Below, one piece after another: positions 1 through 5,773 of a DNA stretch of 14,590 bases. Both the position numbers and the translations under genes were made by a program. Below the pieces are notes generated by a model that was not told the origin of the DNA, did not search any database, and worked only from the letters and a program-made list of their open reading frames with translations. Position 1 is the stretch's first letter; each line of letters starts with the position of its first letter. The stretch comes from 1-14-0-10-45-29 sp964532715 (GTDB lineage: Archaea > Micrarchaeota > Micrarchaeia > Anstonellales > Anstonellaceae): positions 1-14,590 of the forward strand of contig CAZHIX010000030.1 in NCBI GenBank assembly GCA_964532715.1. Direction: 5' to 3'.

Positions 1-76
1 CTTTAGTTTTTTCATAAATTTATTTAACGAGAGGAACTTATTTCGGGATATGACATTTGTTTAACCTCACATTAAG

Positions 77-87
77 CTTTTAAATTA
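77..87 (+). promoter_or_regulatory. TATA-like box before the cysteine-rich lipoprotein gene
   Basis: The AT-rich element CTTTTAAATTA is centred about 35 nt before the ATG at 117. With archaeal spacing of about 26 nt from TATA centre to transcript start, the leader would be about 10 nt. A weak ribosome-site match (AAGGT) lies just before the ATG. This is a call by eye, with no experimental support. Confidence 0.35.
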
Positions 88-116
88 CAATTCGGTGTTT
101 TGAGCAAGGTAATATC

Positions 117-1316
117 ATGCGCGTGTATATCTTGGGTTTATTATTGGTTTGTCTGTTGGCATTTGGGTGCGTTCAAGCTCCGAAAGTCGTTTCATCTGCT
201 AATGTATCTTTACAAAATGATTCAAATTTAGATTTGAGCAACAAGACACCTTCTAACAATACTATTTCTTATTTTGACCCGTGTGCGTACACTACTAACG
301 TTTTGTCTTCAGATGAATGCTTTTTGAATTATGCAAAATCTAAATCAAATGTTTCATATTGTGAGCGCATATACATGATAGATCGACAAGATGAATGCTA
401 TGCAAATTTTGCACCCTTAGATTCAAATTTATGTTCTAAATTGGTATCTTCGCAATTGCGTTCAGATTGTTATTATAATCATGCAAAGCTTTCAAACAAT
501 ACTGACTTATGTGTAAAAATATCAAACACTACTATAAAAGAAGACTGTTTGCAAGAACTTTCCCCGCCCTGTTCATTTGAGCCAGATGAGAGTTCAACTG
601 CACTATGTCTTGCAATTTATCACAACTCTTCAAGTTTTTGCAAATCTAGCGATCAATGTCTTTTTGAGCTTGGAGTAAAAAACAAGAATCACGCATCTTG
701 TTTGCAAATTTCTAATTCAAGTGTTGCGCTTAAATCTGCATGTAATGCCGTTGTAAACAATAACATCAGTCTATGTAATGAATCCGGTATTGATGTTGTT
801 GCAGATTACTGTTATCAACTCTCTGCGTACGCTACTGGTAATTACGTTTGGTGCACTTTAGCATTTTCGGGCAGTCCATATCGGGCAAACTGTCTAACTC
901 ATTTTGCATCTATTAGAAATGAGCCGTCCATATGCAAATTCTCAAGCTCAGAAATAGAACGTGATAACTGTTATATGAATTATTCAATTTCAACTGGGAA
1001 TTATTCTGCATGTGATTTAATCAAAGTTTCATTGTTGGATTCGCAATGTAGAATAACTACTGCTCTAAAAAACGCAGATATGTCTGCATGTAATGGTCTT
1101 TTGTATAGCTCTAGAACTAATTGTTTTAATCTTGTTTTAAGCGGTTCTGTACCAATAAAGAGTTTGCAATCCTGTTTTGATATATCTGATGAGCATATTG
1201 ATCCATGGGAATATCGTTGCCTTTCAGATTATGCGCATCAATCTAAAAATAGTTCCATATGTGATTTAATTTTAGATTCAAAATATAACTCTGAATGTAA
1301 ATTTAGATTTTCATAA
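117..1316 (+). CDS. Secreted cysteine-rich repeat lipoprotein
   Basis: I do not recognise a named family. The protein has 399 residues. It starts with a basic then hydrophobic signal peptide and a lipobox LAFGC with Cys18, so it is probably exported and lipid-anchored on the outer face of the membrane. Residues 20-50 are a Ser/Asn-rich linker. From residue 56 there are 28 cysteines whose spacing mostly alternates 12 and 14 residues (for example 68, 82, 94, 106, 118, 132, 144), giving repeats of about 26 residues with two Cys each. The repeats carry Tyr/Phe, Ala and Asp-x-Cys positions, as expected of short disulfide-linked helical hairpins. About a dozen Asn-x-Ser/Thr sequons suggest N-glycosylation. 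An envelope structural or adhesive role is inference. The ATG at 117 is chosen because it gives a complete signal peptide. T-rich tracts follow the stop. Confidence 0.75.
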   Translation: MRVYILGLLLVCLLAFGCVQAPKVVSSANVSLQNDSNLDLSNKTPSNNTISYFDPCAYTTNVLSSDECFLNYAKSKSNVSYCERIYMIDRQDECYANFAPLDSNLCSKLVSSQLRSDCYYNHAKLSNNTDLCVKISNTTIKEDCLQELSPPCSFEPDESSTALCLAIYHNSSSFCKSSDQCLFELGVKNKNHASCLQISNSSVALKSACNAVVNNNISLCNESGIDVVADYCYQLSAYATGNYVWCTLAFSGSPYRANCLTHFASIRNEPSICKFSSSEIERDNCYMNYSISTGNYSACDLIKVSLLDSQCRITTALKNADMSACNGLLYSSRTNCFNLVLSGSVPIKSLQSCFDISDEHIDPWEYRCLSDYAHQSKNSSICDLILDSKYNSECKFRFS

Positions 1317-1341
1317 TTTCAAATGAGTTTTATACGATTAC

Positions 1342-1370
1342 TTTTTCTCTTTTTGGTTTTTTTTCTTTTT
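1342..1370 (+). terminator. Oligo-T tracts after the lipoprotein gene
   Basis: Four T runs (1342-1346, 1350-1354, 1357-1364 and 1366-1370) begin about 25 nt after the stop codon. Archaeal RNA polymerase terminates on such runs of U, so this is a plausible terminator. No stable hairpin precedes it. Confidence 0.45.
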
Positions 1371-1466
1371 AAATATGTTCTGTTTTTAAATGTTCTCATT
1401 GTCTGTTTATACGACCAGTATTTTTTTGCTTAACGCAAAATATCAGATTAGTTATGGGGGATGGGC

Positions 1467-1832
1467 ATGAGTAGGTTTTATGAGCAAGAGCAATATGTTG
1501 ATCAGTCCTTACAGCGACCTTCAATGGATTTGCGCGATGAATTTGTAAAAAGTAAAAATCCACTTGTAGATGCTCCAAAGCCTCCTCGCCTTGTAGATTC
1601 AAAACTTATTCGTGATGCGTCTTCGCTTGCAAAGCTTTTTTGCGATTCAGTCTATGAATTTCGCACCTGCAGAAAAGAGCTTGAAGATGGTGCGTGCAGG
1701 CTTGAGCGTTTGGGGCGGATCGGAATGCTTGTAAATAAAATGCGTGCAAGACAAATGGTGTTAGATTTTGCTCCAGACGATTCATCATCATCTGATGACG
1801 AAAATTCTGAGAAGACTGAAATTTCGGATTAA
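1467..1832 (+). CDS. Small hypothetical protein with acidic serine-rich tail
   Basis: The family is not recognised. From ATG 1467 the protein has 121 residues; an in-frame ATG at 1461 would add two. I prefer 1467 because the G-rich stretch at 1456-1460 then lies about six bases upstream as a possible ribosome site. The N-terminal half is hydrophilic and rich in Pro, Asp and Lys. A central predicted helix (about residues 46-85) is rich in Leu, Arg and Glu and holds three cysteines. Residues from about 99 form a low-complexity acidic tail dominated by Ser, Asp and Glu. There is no signal peptide or membrane segment, so it is probably cytoplasmic. Two opposite-strand frames overlap it but look like shadows. 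Codon choice resembles the neighbours, which supports its being a real gene. Confidence 0.6.
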   Translation: MSRFYEQEQYVDQSLQRPSMDLRDEFVKSKNPLVDAPKPPRLVDSKLIRDASSLAKLFCDSVYEFRTCRKELEDGACRLERLGRIGMLVNKMRARQMVLDFAPDDSSSSDDENSEKTEISD

Positions 1833-1846
1833 ACATGTTACATCCA

Positions 1847-1858
1847 TTTTTAAATTTA
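1847..1858 (+). promoter_or_regulatory. TATA-like box for the short unit at 1880-2006
   Basis: TTTTTAAATTTA is centred near 1853, so a transcript would start near 1879. This is just upstream of a long inverted repeat and a hairpin-plus-T terminator, which together outline a transcription unit of about 125 nt. Confidence 0.35.
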
Positions 1859-1879
1859 TTTCTCTCAATATTTTTCAAG

Positions 1880-2006
1880 TTGTGTTTATGCTAGAACAAG
1901 TATTTTGTGCATCCGGGTTGCCCTCTGTTCTAGTCGTATCTATTATTCTTATTATCCTCTGATTGGGTTCAACCTCACTTTAGACCCTTTGGTTGGACCT
2001 TTTTTT
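1880..2006 (+). ncRNA. Candidate structured small RNA, or tiny membrane-peptide gene
   Basis: Three things suggest an independent short transcript. First, a TATA-like box lies at 1847-1858. Second, there is a perfect 8-bp inverted repeat, CTAGAACA (1891-1898) with TGTTCTAG (1926-1933), extended by a G-U pair and enclosing a small GGG/CCC hairpin at 1915-1923. Third, a 9-bp terminator-like hairpin at 1966-1999 is followed by seven T. The same stretch also holds an ATG at 1888 that opens a 24-codon frame ending at 1962. That frame encodes a very hydrophobic peptide with a run of Val, Ile and Leu, so a small membrane peptide is an alternative or additional reading. No known archaeal RNA family (SRP, RNase P, 5S, C/D guide) is recognisable. 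The limits are inferred from the promoter and terminator. Confidence 0.35.
1966..2006 (+). terminator. Hairpin plus T7 terminator
   Basis: GGTTCAACC (1966-1974) pairs with GGTTGGACC (1991-1999) over nine positions including one G-U pair. The loop is 16 nt, and seven T follow immediately at 2000-2006. An alternative pairing, AGACCC (1982-1987) with GGGTCT (2009-2014), overlaps it and would compete with the terminator fold. Confidence 0.45.
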
Positions 2007-2070
2007 GTGGGTCTTGAAAAATTATATTTTATTTCAATCAACAACTTAAATCGAGTCCACTTTTAATAAC

Positions 2071-2080
2071 NNNNNNNNNN
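2071..2080. other. Assembly gap (ten N)
   Basis: Ten undetermined bases, the usual placeholder for a scaffold join of unknown true length. Sequence and genes may be missing here, so linkage between the two sides and the 5' end of the next gene are uncertain. Confidence 0.97.
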
Positions 2081-2110
2081 AAAAATAAATTTGTAAATAA
2101 TTTGTCTAAT

Positions 2111-2344
2111 ATGTCTTTTAGTGATAAAAAAACTAATTTTTATTGTCGTCAATTTGTTTTAACAAGTGATGCTCCAGGTGGAAACGGAAGAACAGTTTTT
2201 TTGAGTAATAGTGATTGGAAAAAAATTCAAGTACAAAATTCATCGCAATCTTTTGTAAAAAGCAATACTTCTACAAAACCTTTATCTGAACCTATACTAA
2301 AACTTCCTCCTCCTGATAAGTGTGGGCCTGGATTGCTTGGGTAA
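2111..2344 (+). CDS. Small hypothetical protein beside the gap, possibly 5'-truncated
   Basis: The family is not recognised. From ATG 2111 it encodes 77 residues. A TTG at 2102 is in frame, and the frame stays open leftwards to the N run at 2081, so the true N-terminus may lie inside or beyond the gap. The first half (to about residue 47) has alternating hydrophobic strands around a Gly-rich loop (APGGNGRT) followed by an SDWKKI segment, suggesting a small beta-rich fold. The rest is Ser/Thr-rich and ends in a Pro/Gly-rich tail (KLPPPDKCGPG). There is no signal peptide. The stop codon lies within a hairpin-plus-T6 terminator, which argues that the 3' end is genuine. Confidence 0.5.
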   Translation: MSFSDKKTNFYCRQFVLTSDAPGGNGRTVFLSNSDWKKIQVQNSSQSFVKSNTSTKPLSEPILKLPPPDKCGPGLLG

Positions 2345-2364
2345 GTTTTTTTACTTACTTTTTT
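2341..2364 (+). terminator. Hairpin plus T6 terminator overlapping a stop codon
   Basis: GTAAGT (2341-2346) and ACTTAC (2353-2358) form a perfect 6-bp stem with a T6 loop, followed by six T at 2359-2364. The stem includes the stop codon of the preceding gene. The layout resembles a bacterial intrinsic terminator, though the T run alone could suffice in archaea. Confidence 0.45.
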
Positions 2365-2429
2365 AGTTGTTTTAGAGTATGAATCGTGCAAGACGCAATG
2401 TTTTAAATAAATACTAGCGTTTGTATTTC

Positions 2430-3746
2430 GTGCAAATACTACAAACTCTAAAGAGTATAAACATCGGAGATCTTGCGTATGATGAAACACAATCTCTTTA
2501 TGATATACTCGATGAGATTGAGTACGATTCTACCCTTGAGGATTCAAAAAGTCTTGAATTTTTATTTGATTTCTATATGCAAAACCCAAAGTTATCTAAA
2601 AAAATAGATTCTATTATTTTGAGTGCAAATTCTAGTTGTGAGATTGTTAATCATACGTCTGGTTCTAATGCTAAAAAAGATAATCAATCTCATATTCGTT
2701 TATTTGCAGACAGAATGGGGAAGTATCCTCCAGAACAAAGACGTCAGTTAAGTGCAATTGAATCTCGTGTCATTTTACTTGAACAAAATAAAATGCACCA
2801 AGAGCGTGTAAAAAAGTCTAGAAACGAAAATCAAAAAATAAAATATCTCCTATTAGTTTGCTCGGATGCGCGTATGGGTGGGATGTTTGATTTTGATTCT
2901 TTTGATTCTTATGCAATAAAACCAATTTATGTTGCTGGAAATGTTTCTGCTATTTTTTCAAGAAAAGAAATGAAAAATATTTTTTCTCAAATGGATGAGA
3001 ATTCTGCAGTAGTAATAGTTGCTCATGCACATTGTGGGGCAGTTCATTGTGCAAAAGAAAGTGCGAAGTATGCAAAACTCAAAAATATATCTGATCTTCT
3101 AAAGCATGTGGATGCAGGTGGTGAGTTTCAAAATTTGCAAAAACAAATAATTTCATTATCTATCAATCCTGATTTTCTAAAAGCATCTAAGAAAAAATCA
3201 ATTCGTATTCTTGGTGCATTTGCTAATTTAAATTCAGATTCAGTAGGTTTTAGATTTATAGATTCTAATTCTTTATATCGTAGTGATAAATCTCTTGAGA
3301 GACGTTTGGACTCAAACTTTAAGCAATCCAATTCTGATCAGAATCTGTCTACTAAACAGTATGCGCACGCAATTGTAATATCAAGTCCATCGCTACCTTT
3401 TGATTCAAGAGAAATATTTGATTGCGGTGCAAATGAAATTTTTTGTGTGAGTGCATCTGATAATTCAGATTCAAAAAAATTAGCGCAAAATAGTTTGGCT
3501 AGTGCTGAAATGGCACTTCAAAATCTTTTGGATGAACCTGCAATCGCATCTACTGAATATTCAGTCAAAAATAATTCTACAAATCATATCGTGTTATTAC
3601 ATGCTGATATGAGCGTAATTAATGCTTGGAAGCGTGAATTACTTCAAAAAAGTGATATAATATATGATGCTATAAAAAACAGTGGTCTTCGTATAAGTTC
3701 AATGATATATGATGATATGACTGGTAAAACATATGCGATTGAATAG
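2430..3746 (+). CDS. Divergent beta-carbonic anhydrase-like protein with a degenerate second domain
   Basis: Beta-class carbonic anhydrases interconvert CO2 and bicarbonate at a zinc held by Cys, His and Cys. In this 438-residue protein (numbered from GTG 2430) residues 134-276 carry the signature: CSDAR with Cys144, Asp146 and Arg148 (the Asp-Arg dyad), VAGNV at 168-172, HAHCG with His199 and Cys202, and a closing strand IRILGAFANL at 258-267. Family members are usually about 170-230 residues. The extra C-terminal part (about 312-438) seems to repeat the fold without ligands: a strand ending SSPSL where the Cys motif would be, HADM (391-394) in place of HAHC, and a closing strand with IYDDMTGK. 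About 130 N-terminal residues are of unknown fold. GTG 2430 is preferred because the TATA-like box near 2400-2412 fits a leaderless start; TTG 2421 is the alternative. There is no signal peptide. Activity is plausible but unproven. Confidence 0.68.
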   Translation: MQILQTLKSINIGDLAYDETQSLYDILDEIEYDSTLEDSKSLEFLFDFYMQNPKLSKKIDSIILSANSSCEIVNHTSGSNAKKDNQSHIRLFADRMGKYPPEQRRQLSAIESRVILLEQNKMHQERVKKSRNENQKIKYLLLVCSDARMGGMFDFDSFDSYAIKPIYVAGNVSAIFSRKEMKNIFSQMDENSAVVIVAHAHCGAVHCAKESAKYAKLKNISDLLKHVDAGGEFQNLQKQIISLSINPDFLKASKKKSIRILGAFANLNSDSVGFRFIDSNSLYRSDKSLERRLDSNFKQSNSDQNLSTKQYAHAIVISSPSLPFDSREIFDCGANEIFCVSASDNSDSKKLAQNSLASAEMALQNLLDEPAIASTEYSVKNNSTNHIVLLHADMSVINAWKRELLQKSDIIYDAIKNSGLRISSMIYDDMTGKTYAIE

Positions 3747-3774
3747 AGCTGTATAGTAATGTCAATTTTTGCAA

Positions 3775-3782
3775 TTTTTTTT
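3775..3782 (+). terminator. T8 tract after the carbonic anhydrase-like gene
   Basis: Eight consecutive T, about 28 nt after the stop codon and before the tRNA promoter, fit an archaeal oligo-U terminator. No clear stem precedes it. Confidence 0.4.
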
Positions 3783-3792
3783 CTACGTTGCA

Positions 3793-3806
3793 TTTTTAAA
3801 TATAAA
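3793..3806 (+). promoter_or_regulatory. TATA-like box for tRNA-Asn
   Basis: TTTTTAAATATAAA is centred about 50 nt before the mature tRNA 5' end. Transcription would start near 3826, giving a 5' leader of about 24 nt to be removed by RNase P. Confidence 0.4.
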
Positions 3807-3849
3807 TTGTTAAATTGAATTCAGTATTTTGTGCGTTAGTTACGCTCAT

Positions 3850-3968
3850 GCCTCAGTAGCTCAGCTTGGTTAGAGCGACTGGCTGTTAGAGCCTTTTTGC
3901 GCGCGCGTTTGCGTGACATTTGGCTTGTAGAAACCAGTAGGTCATCGGTTCAAGTCCGATCTGAGGCG
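3850..3968 (+). tRNA. tRNA-Asn (anticodon GTT) with a 44-nt intron
   Basis: All arms can be folded by hand. The acceptor is GCCTCAG (3850-3856) with CTGAGGC (3961-3967), and the discriminator is G3968. The D stem is GCTC/GAGC. The anticodon stem is ACTGG (3878-3882) with CCAGT (3934-3938), and the anticodon is GTT (3885-3887). The T arm is ATCGG/CCGAT around loop TTCAAGT. The 3' CCA is not encoded. An intron at 3889-3932 interrupts the anticodon loop after position 37, the usual archaeal site. CUGU (3883-3886) can pair with GUAG (3927-3930) as the four-base-pair centre of a bulge-helix-bulge. It is flanked by a 3-nt bulge, AAA (3931-3933), and by an intron stem AGCC/GGCT (3890-3893/3922-3925). 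The intron also holds a GC-rich hairpin (3902-3915). The G discriminator and GTT anticodon agree on Asn. Confidence 0.93.
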
Positions 3969-4186
3969 TTCTAAAAACGCGGAGGGGGGGGCACATGCGA
4001 CTCCTCAGCTTTCCCCCATTTCATGTTGTTTTCTGACCCTCTCCCTAATCTTGTTGAAAATTTAGAAATACTATTCGCATTCGCAATTCGCACGCATCCA
4101 TCGCTTTGTGATGTCGCGTCTCCAGCTCTCTTGCGTGTGCTGAAGGAATCAAGTTTGCTCGTCGAAAATTCTAGTATGATACGCAA
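3969..4186. other. G/C-richer spacer after the tRNA, no gene recognised
   Basis: This stretch is visibly richer in G and C than the flanking DNA. It opens with a short hairpin, GCGTT (3966-3970) with AACGC (3976-3980), that overlaps the tRNA 3' end. It then has a run of eight G (3984-3991), a GGAG/CTCC pair (3981-3984/4001-4004) and C5 at 4013-4017, which could pair with the G run. Farther on, TTCGCA is repeated three times (about 4074-4092). A 71-codon minus-strand frame (3971-4186) is biased and looks spurious. No SRP, RNase P or 5S signature is seen. It may be an unrecognised RNA or the remnant of something inserted beside the tRNA. Confidence 0.3.
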
Positions 4187-4197
4187 CTTTTAAATAT
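4187..4197 (+). promoter_or_regulatory. TATA-like box, leaderless start for the second lipoprotein
   Basis: The element around CTTTTAAATAT is centred about 26 nt before the ATG at 4218. This is the expected TATA-to-transcript-start distance, so the mRNA probably begins at or next to the start codon. No ribosome-site sequence is present, consistent with leaderless translation. Confidence 0.45.
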
Positions 4198-4217
4198 CCC
4201 TATATAGTTTATACAAT

Positions 4218-4820
4218 ATGGTTAAAATCTTTAGCATATCTGTCCGTTTCTCTGCCTTGGTGCTTTTGCTCTTATTCGGTTGCGTTTCGCAGGAACAGAC
4301 AACTCCTGCGAATTCTTTTTACGATAGTTCGCATATGGATCTTTCTGAGGCTTTGGCTTCTTTTGGGCAGTATGAATGCATTCTTGATGGGGGCAAGCAA
4401 AATGATTTTGCACGGTCAAACTTGAATTTACAGGATGGAGTTATACGTGGAAACATAAAATACGCAGGAGTGTATAGGGAGTCATTGTGGTTTCCTAAAA
4501 ATGAAAAACTCTATTTAAATGTGCTAAATAATGGTCAATTAAATGAATCTAATTGGATTTTGGTGGATTTCAAATCAATAAATGTAGCTATAAAAAGTTC
4601 ATCTATTGGTTCCACTATACGGCAACTTGCTGATTCAGATTCGAGCAGTCCGTTTAATCCTCCGATTATTTCTTCCCAATCAAGTGCAGATTTTATTTGC
4701 AATCCTGCGAGTTTTGACAAAAGCATATTCATACCTGACGGCGTCATTATAGACGGATATTCGGATTTGGTAGACTCTATTATGGCTTTTGAGAATGCGA
4801 TGTCGAGTGCGAACCGATAG
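4218..4820 (+). CDS. Predicted secreted lipoprotein
   Basis: No named family is recognised. The protein has 200 residues. The N-terminus has basic residues, a hydrophobic core rich in Leu (about residues 13-20) and a lipobox LLFGC with Cys22, so it is probably exported and lipid-anchored. The mature part has two further cysteines about 110 residues apart, in the contexts YEC and FIC, which could form a disulfide. The middle has alternating short strands (for example IRGNIKYAG and KLYLNVLNN) suggesting a beta sandwich, and the end has an IFIPDGVI segment. This arrangement, an early Tyr-x-Cys, a beta-rich middle and a late Cys followed by a Phe-x-Pro strand, faintly resembles secreted proteins common in DPANN and Patescibacteria. 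That comparison is an impression from memory, not an alignment. The gene probably has its own leaderless promoter. Confidence 0.65.
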   Translation: MVKIFSISVRFSALVLLLLFGCVSQEQTTPANSFYDSSHMDLSEALASFGQYECILDGGKQNDFARSNLNLQDGVIRGNIKYAGVYRESLWFPKNEKLYLNVLNNGQLNESNWILVDFKSINVAIKSSSIGSTIRQLADSDSSSPFNPPIISSQSSADFICNPASFDKSIFIPDGVIIDGYSDLVDSIMAFENAMSSANR

Positions 4821-5167
4821 TCTTAAGTTTAAGTTTTTAGTAGCTCAGCTAATCCAACTTTTCCGCCCCCCTGTTTCAATCTATCTACCAACACATTTGC
4901 TCTCCTGCTCCAACTTAAATAAGATAGCTATCACACCTGCCCAGAATATTAGCGGTAGTGTAATTGCTTCCGAATATATTACTGCATATGGTATGTAGAT
5001 TAGTTTTTCAGATTCTTCGTGTATGAAAAACTCACTCTCAATCTCATGTGAGCGAGTTGATGTGCAAGTATTTGATATTTACTCATATGTTTTATGCAAA
5101 AGGCTTTTTTTACGAATCAAACAAAAACCGTTAAATTTAAATTAACAAGTGTTATATAATATTTTAC
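4821..5167. other. 347-nt spacer with a possible broken minus-strand membrane-protein gene
   Basis: No intact gene is convincing on either strand. On the minus strand, ATG at 5086 opens a 28-codon frame beginning MSKYQILAHQ that stops at 5000. A second minus frame overlaps it and runs on to a stop at 4881. That second frame encodes a charged stretch and then a clear hydrophobic segment (including ITLPLIFWAGVIAILF). Joining the two with one frameshift would give a protein of about 68 residues with one membrane helix. The AT-rich block at 5130-5145 could serve as a shared divergent promoter with the gene at 5168. The plus-strand frame from 4789 to 4998 looks less natural. Confidence 0.22.
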
Positions 5168-5773
5168 ATGTTAGAAAGATTATTTCGTTCAAATGCAGAG
5201 GTTTCTGTTCTTGGAGTAGTGTTATTCACAGATAATCTACATTTGAGAGAAATCGCGCGTCAAGCCAAAGTCTCTTCTTTTGAGGCAAAACGAGAATTGG
5301 ATTCTCTTGTTAAGTTAGGAGTTTTGTTAAAATCAAAAAAAGGTATAATGTCTTTTTACTCTCAAAATCAACGTTGTTCTTTTATCGGGGAACTTAAGGG
5401 GTTATATCTAAAAACAGAAGGTTCAATTCCATTGATAAAAAAAGAGCTTGAAGAACTAAATGAAATAAAATATGCATTCATATATGGCAGTTTTGCAAAC
5501 AAAACATTTACTCAAAAAAGTGATATAGATTTACTTATAATTGGTAATACTGATGTTGGCTCTATAGAAAAATTGTGTTTTAATGTTCAAAACAAGACCT
5601 TACAAGAAATAAACTATATTCTCTGGAAACCTAATGACTTTATCAAAAAAATACTTGAAAATAGTGCATTTATATGTTCTGTTTTGAAAAAAGAAAAAAT
5701 CTGGTTAATTGGTGATGTGCATGACTTTGAGCGAGTTGTTGCAAAAACGCGAAATAGAAAAAATAGAACCTGA
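5168..5773 (+). CDS. Winged-helix MNT-type nucleotidyltransferase (antitoxin-like)
   Basis: The protein has 201 residues. Residues about 10-65 form a winged-helix DNA-binding region (LREIARQAKVSSFEAKREL, then a short wing). Residues 100-180 form a minimal nucleotidyltransferase: a strand ending in GSFA (107-110), then SDIDLLI with Asp119 and Asp121 as metal ligands. A possible third acidic residue, Glu147, lies in LQEINYILW. MNT proteins pair with HEPN proteins, and in the best-known case (MntA-HepT) the MNT protein AMPylates and silences the HEPN RNase. Here the next gene is HEPN and overlaps by 53 nt, which fits such a module. The fused winged helix suggests DNA binding and autoregulation, an inference. 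A phage-defence or stress role is possible. TATA-like boxes lie upstream (5131-5143 and 5151-5160). Confidence 0.8.
   Translation: MLERLFRSNAEVSVLGVVLFTDNLHLREIARQAKVSSFEAKRELDSLVKLGVLLKSKKGIMSFYSQNQRCSFIGELKGLYLKTEGSIPLIKKELEELNEIKYAFIYGSFANKTFTQKSDIDLLIIGNTDVGSIEKLCFNVQNKTLQEINYILWKPNDFIKKILENSAFICSVLKKEKIWLIGDVHDFERVVAKTRNRKNRT

Noticed and set aside
1396..1878. Two minus-strand frames opposite the acidic-tailed orphan
   Set aside because: Their translations are rich in His, Gln and Cys, as expected of antisense reading, and the plus-strand gene has the better composition and start.
2227..2490. 87-codon minus-strand gene
   Set aside because: It spans the end of one gene, a terminator and the start of another, and has no promoter or ribosome site; a shadow frame.
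3966..3991. Remnant of a second tRNA 3' half (T-arm-like GCGT loop ACGC then a G run)
   Set aside because: The loop lacks the TTCRA consensus, the stem is only four pairs and there is no matching acceptor strand upstream.
4108..4143. C/D-box guide RNA (GTGATGT ... CTGA)
   Set aside because: The C box is imperfect, only 25 nt separate the two boxes, and no internal D'/C' boxes are present.
3971..4186. 71-codon minus-strand gene
   Set aside because: It begins right at the tRNA, ends in a Pro run that merely reads the G8 tract, and its composition is unlike that of the real genes.
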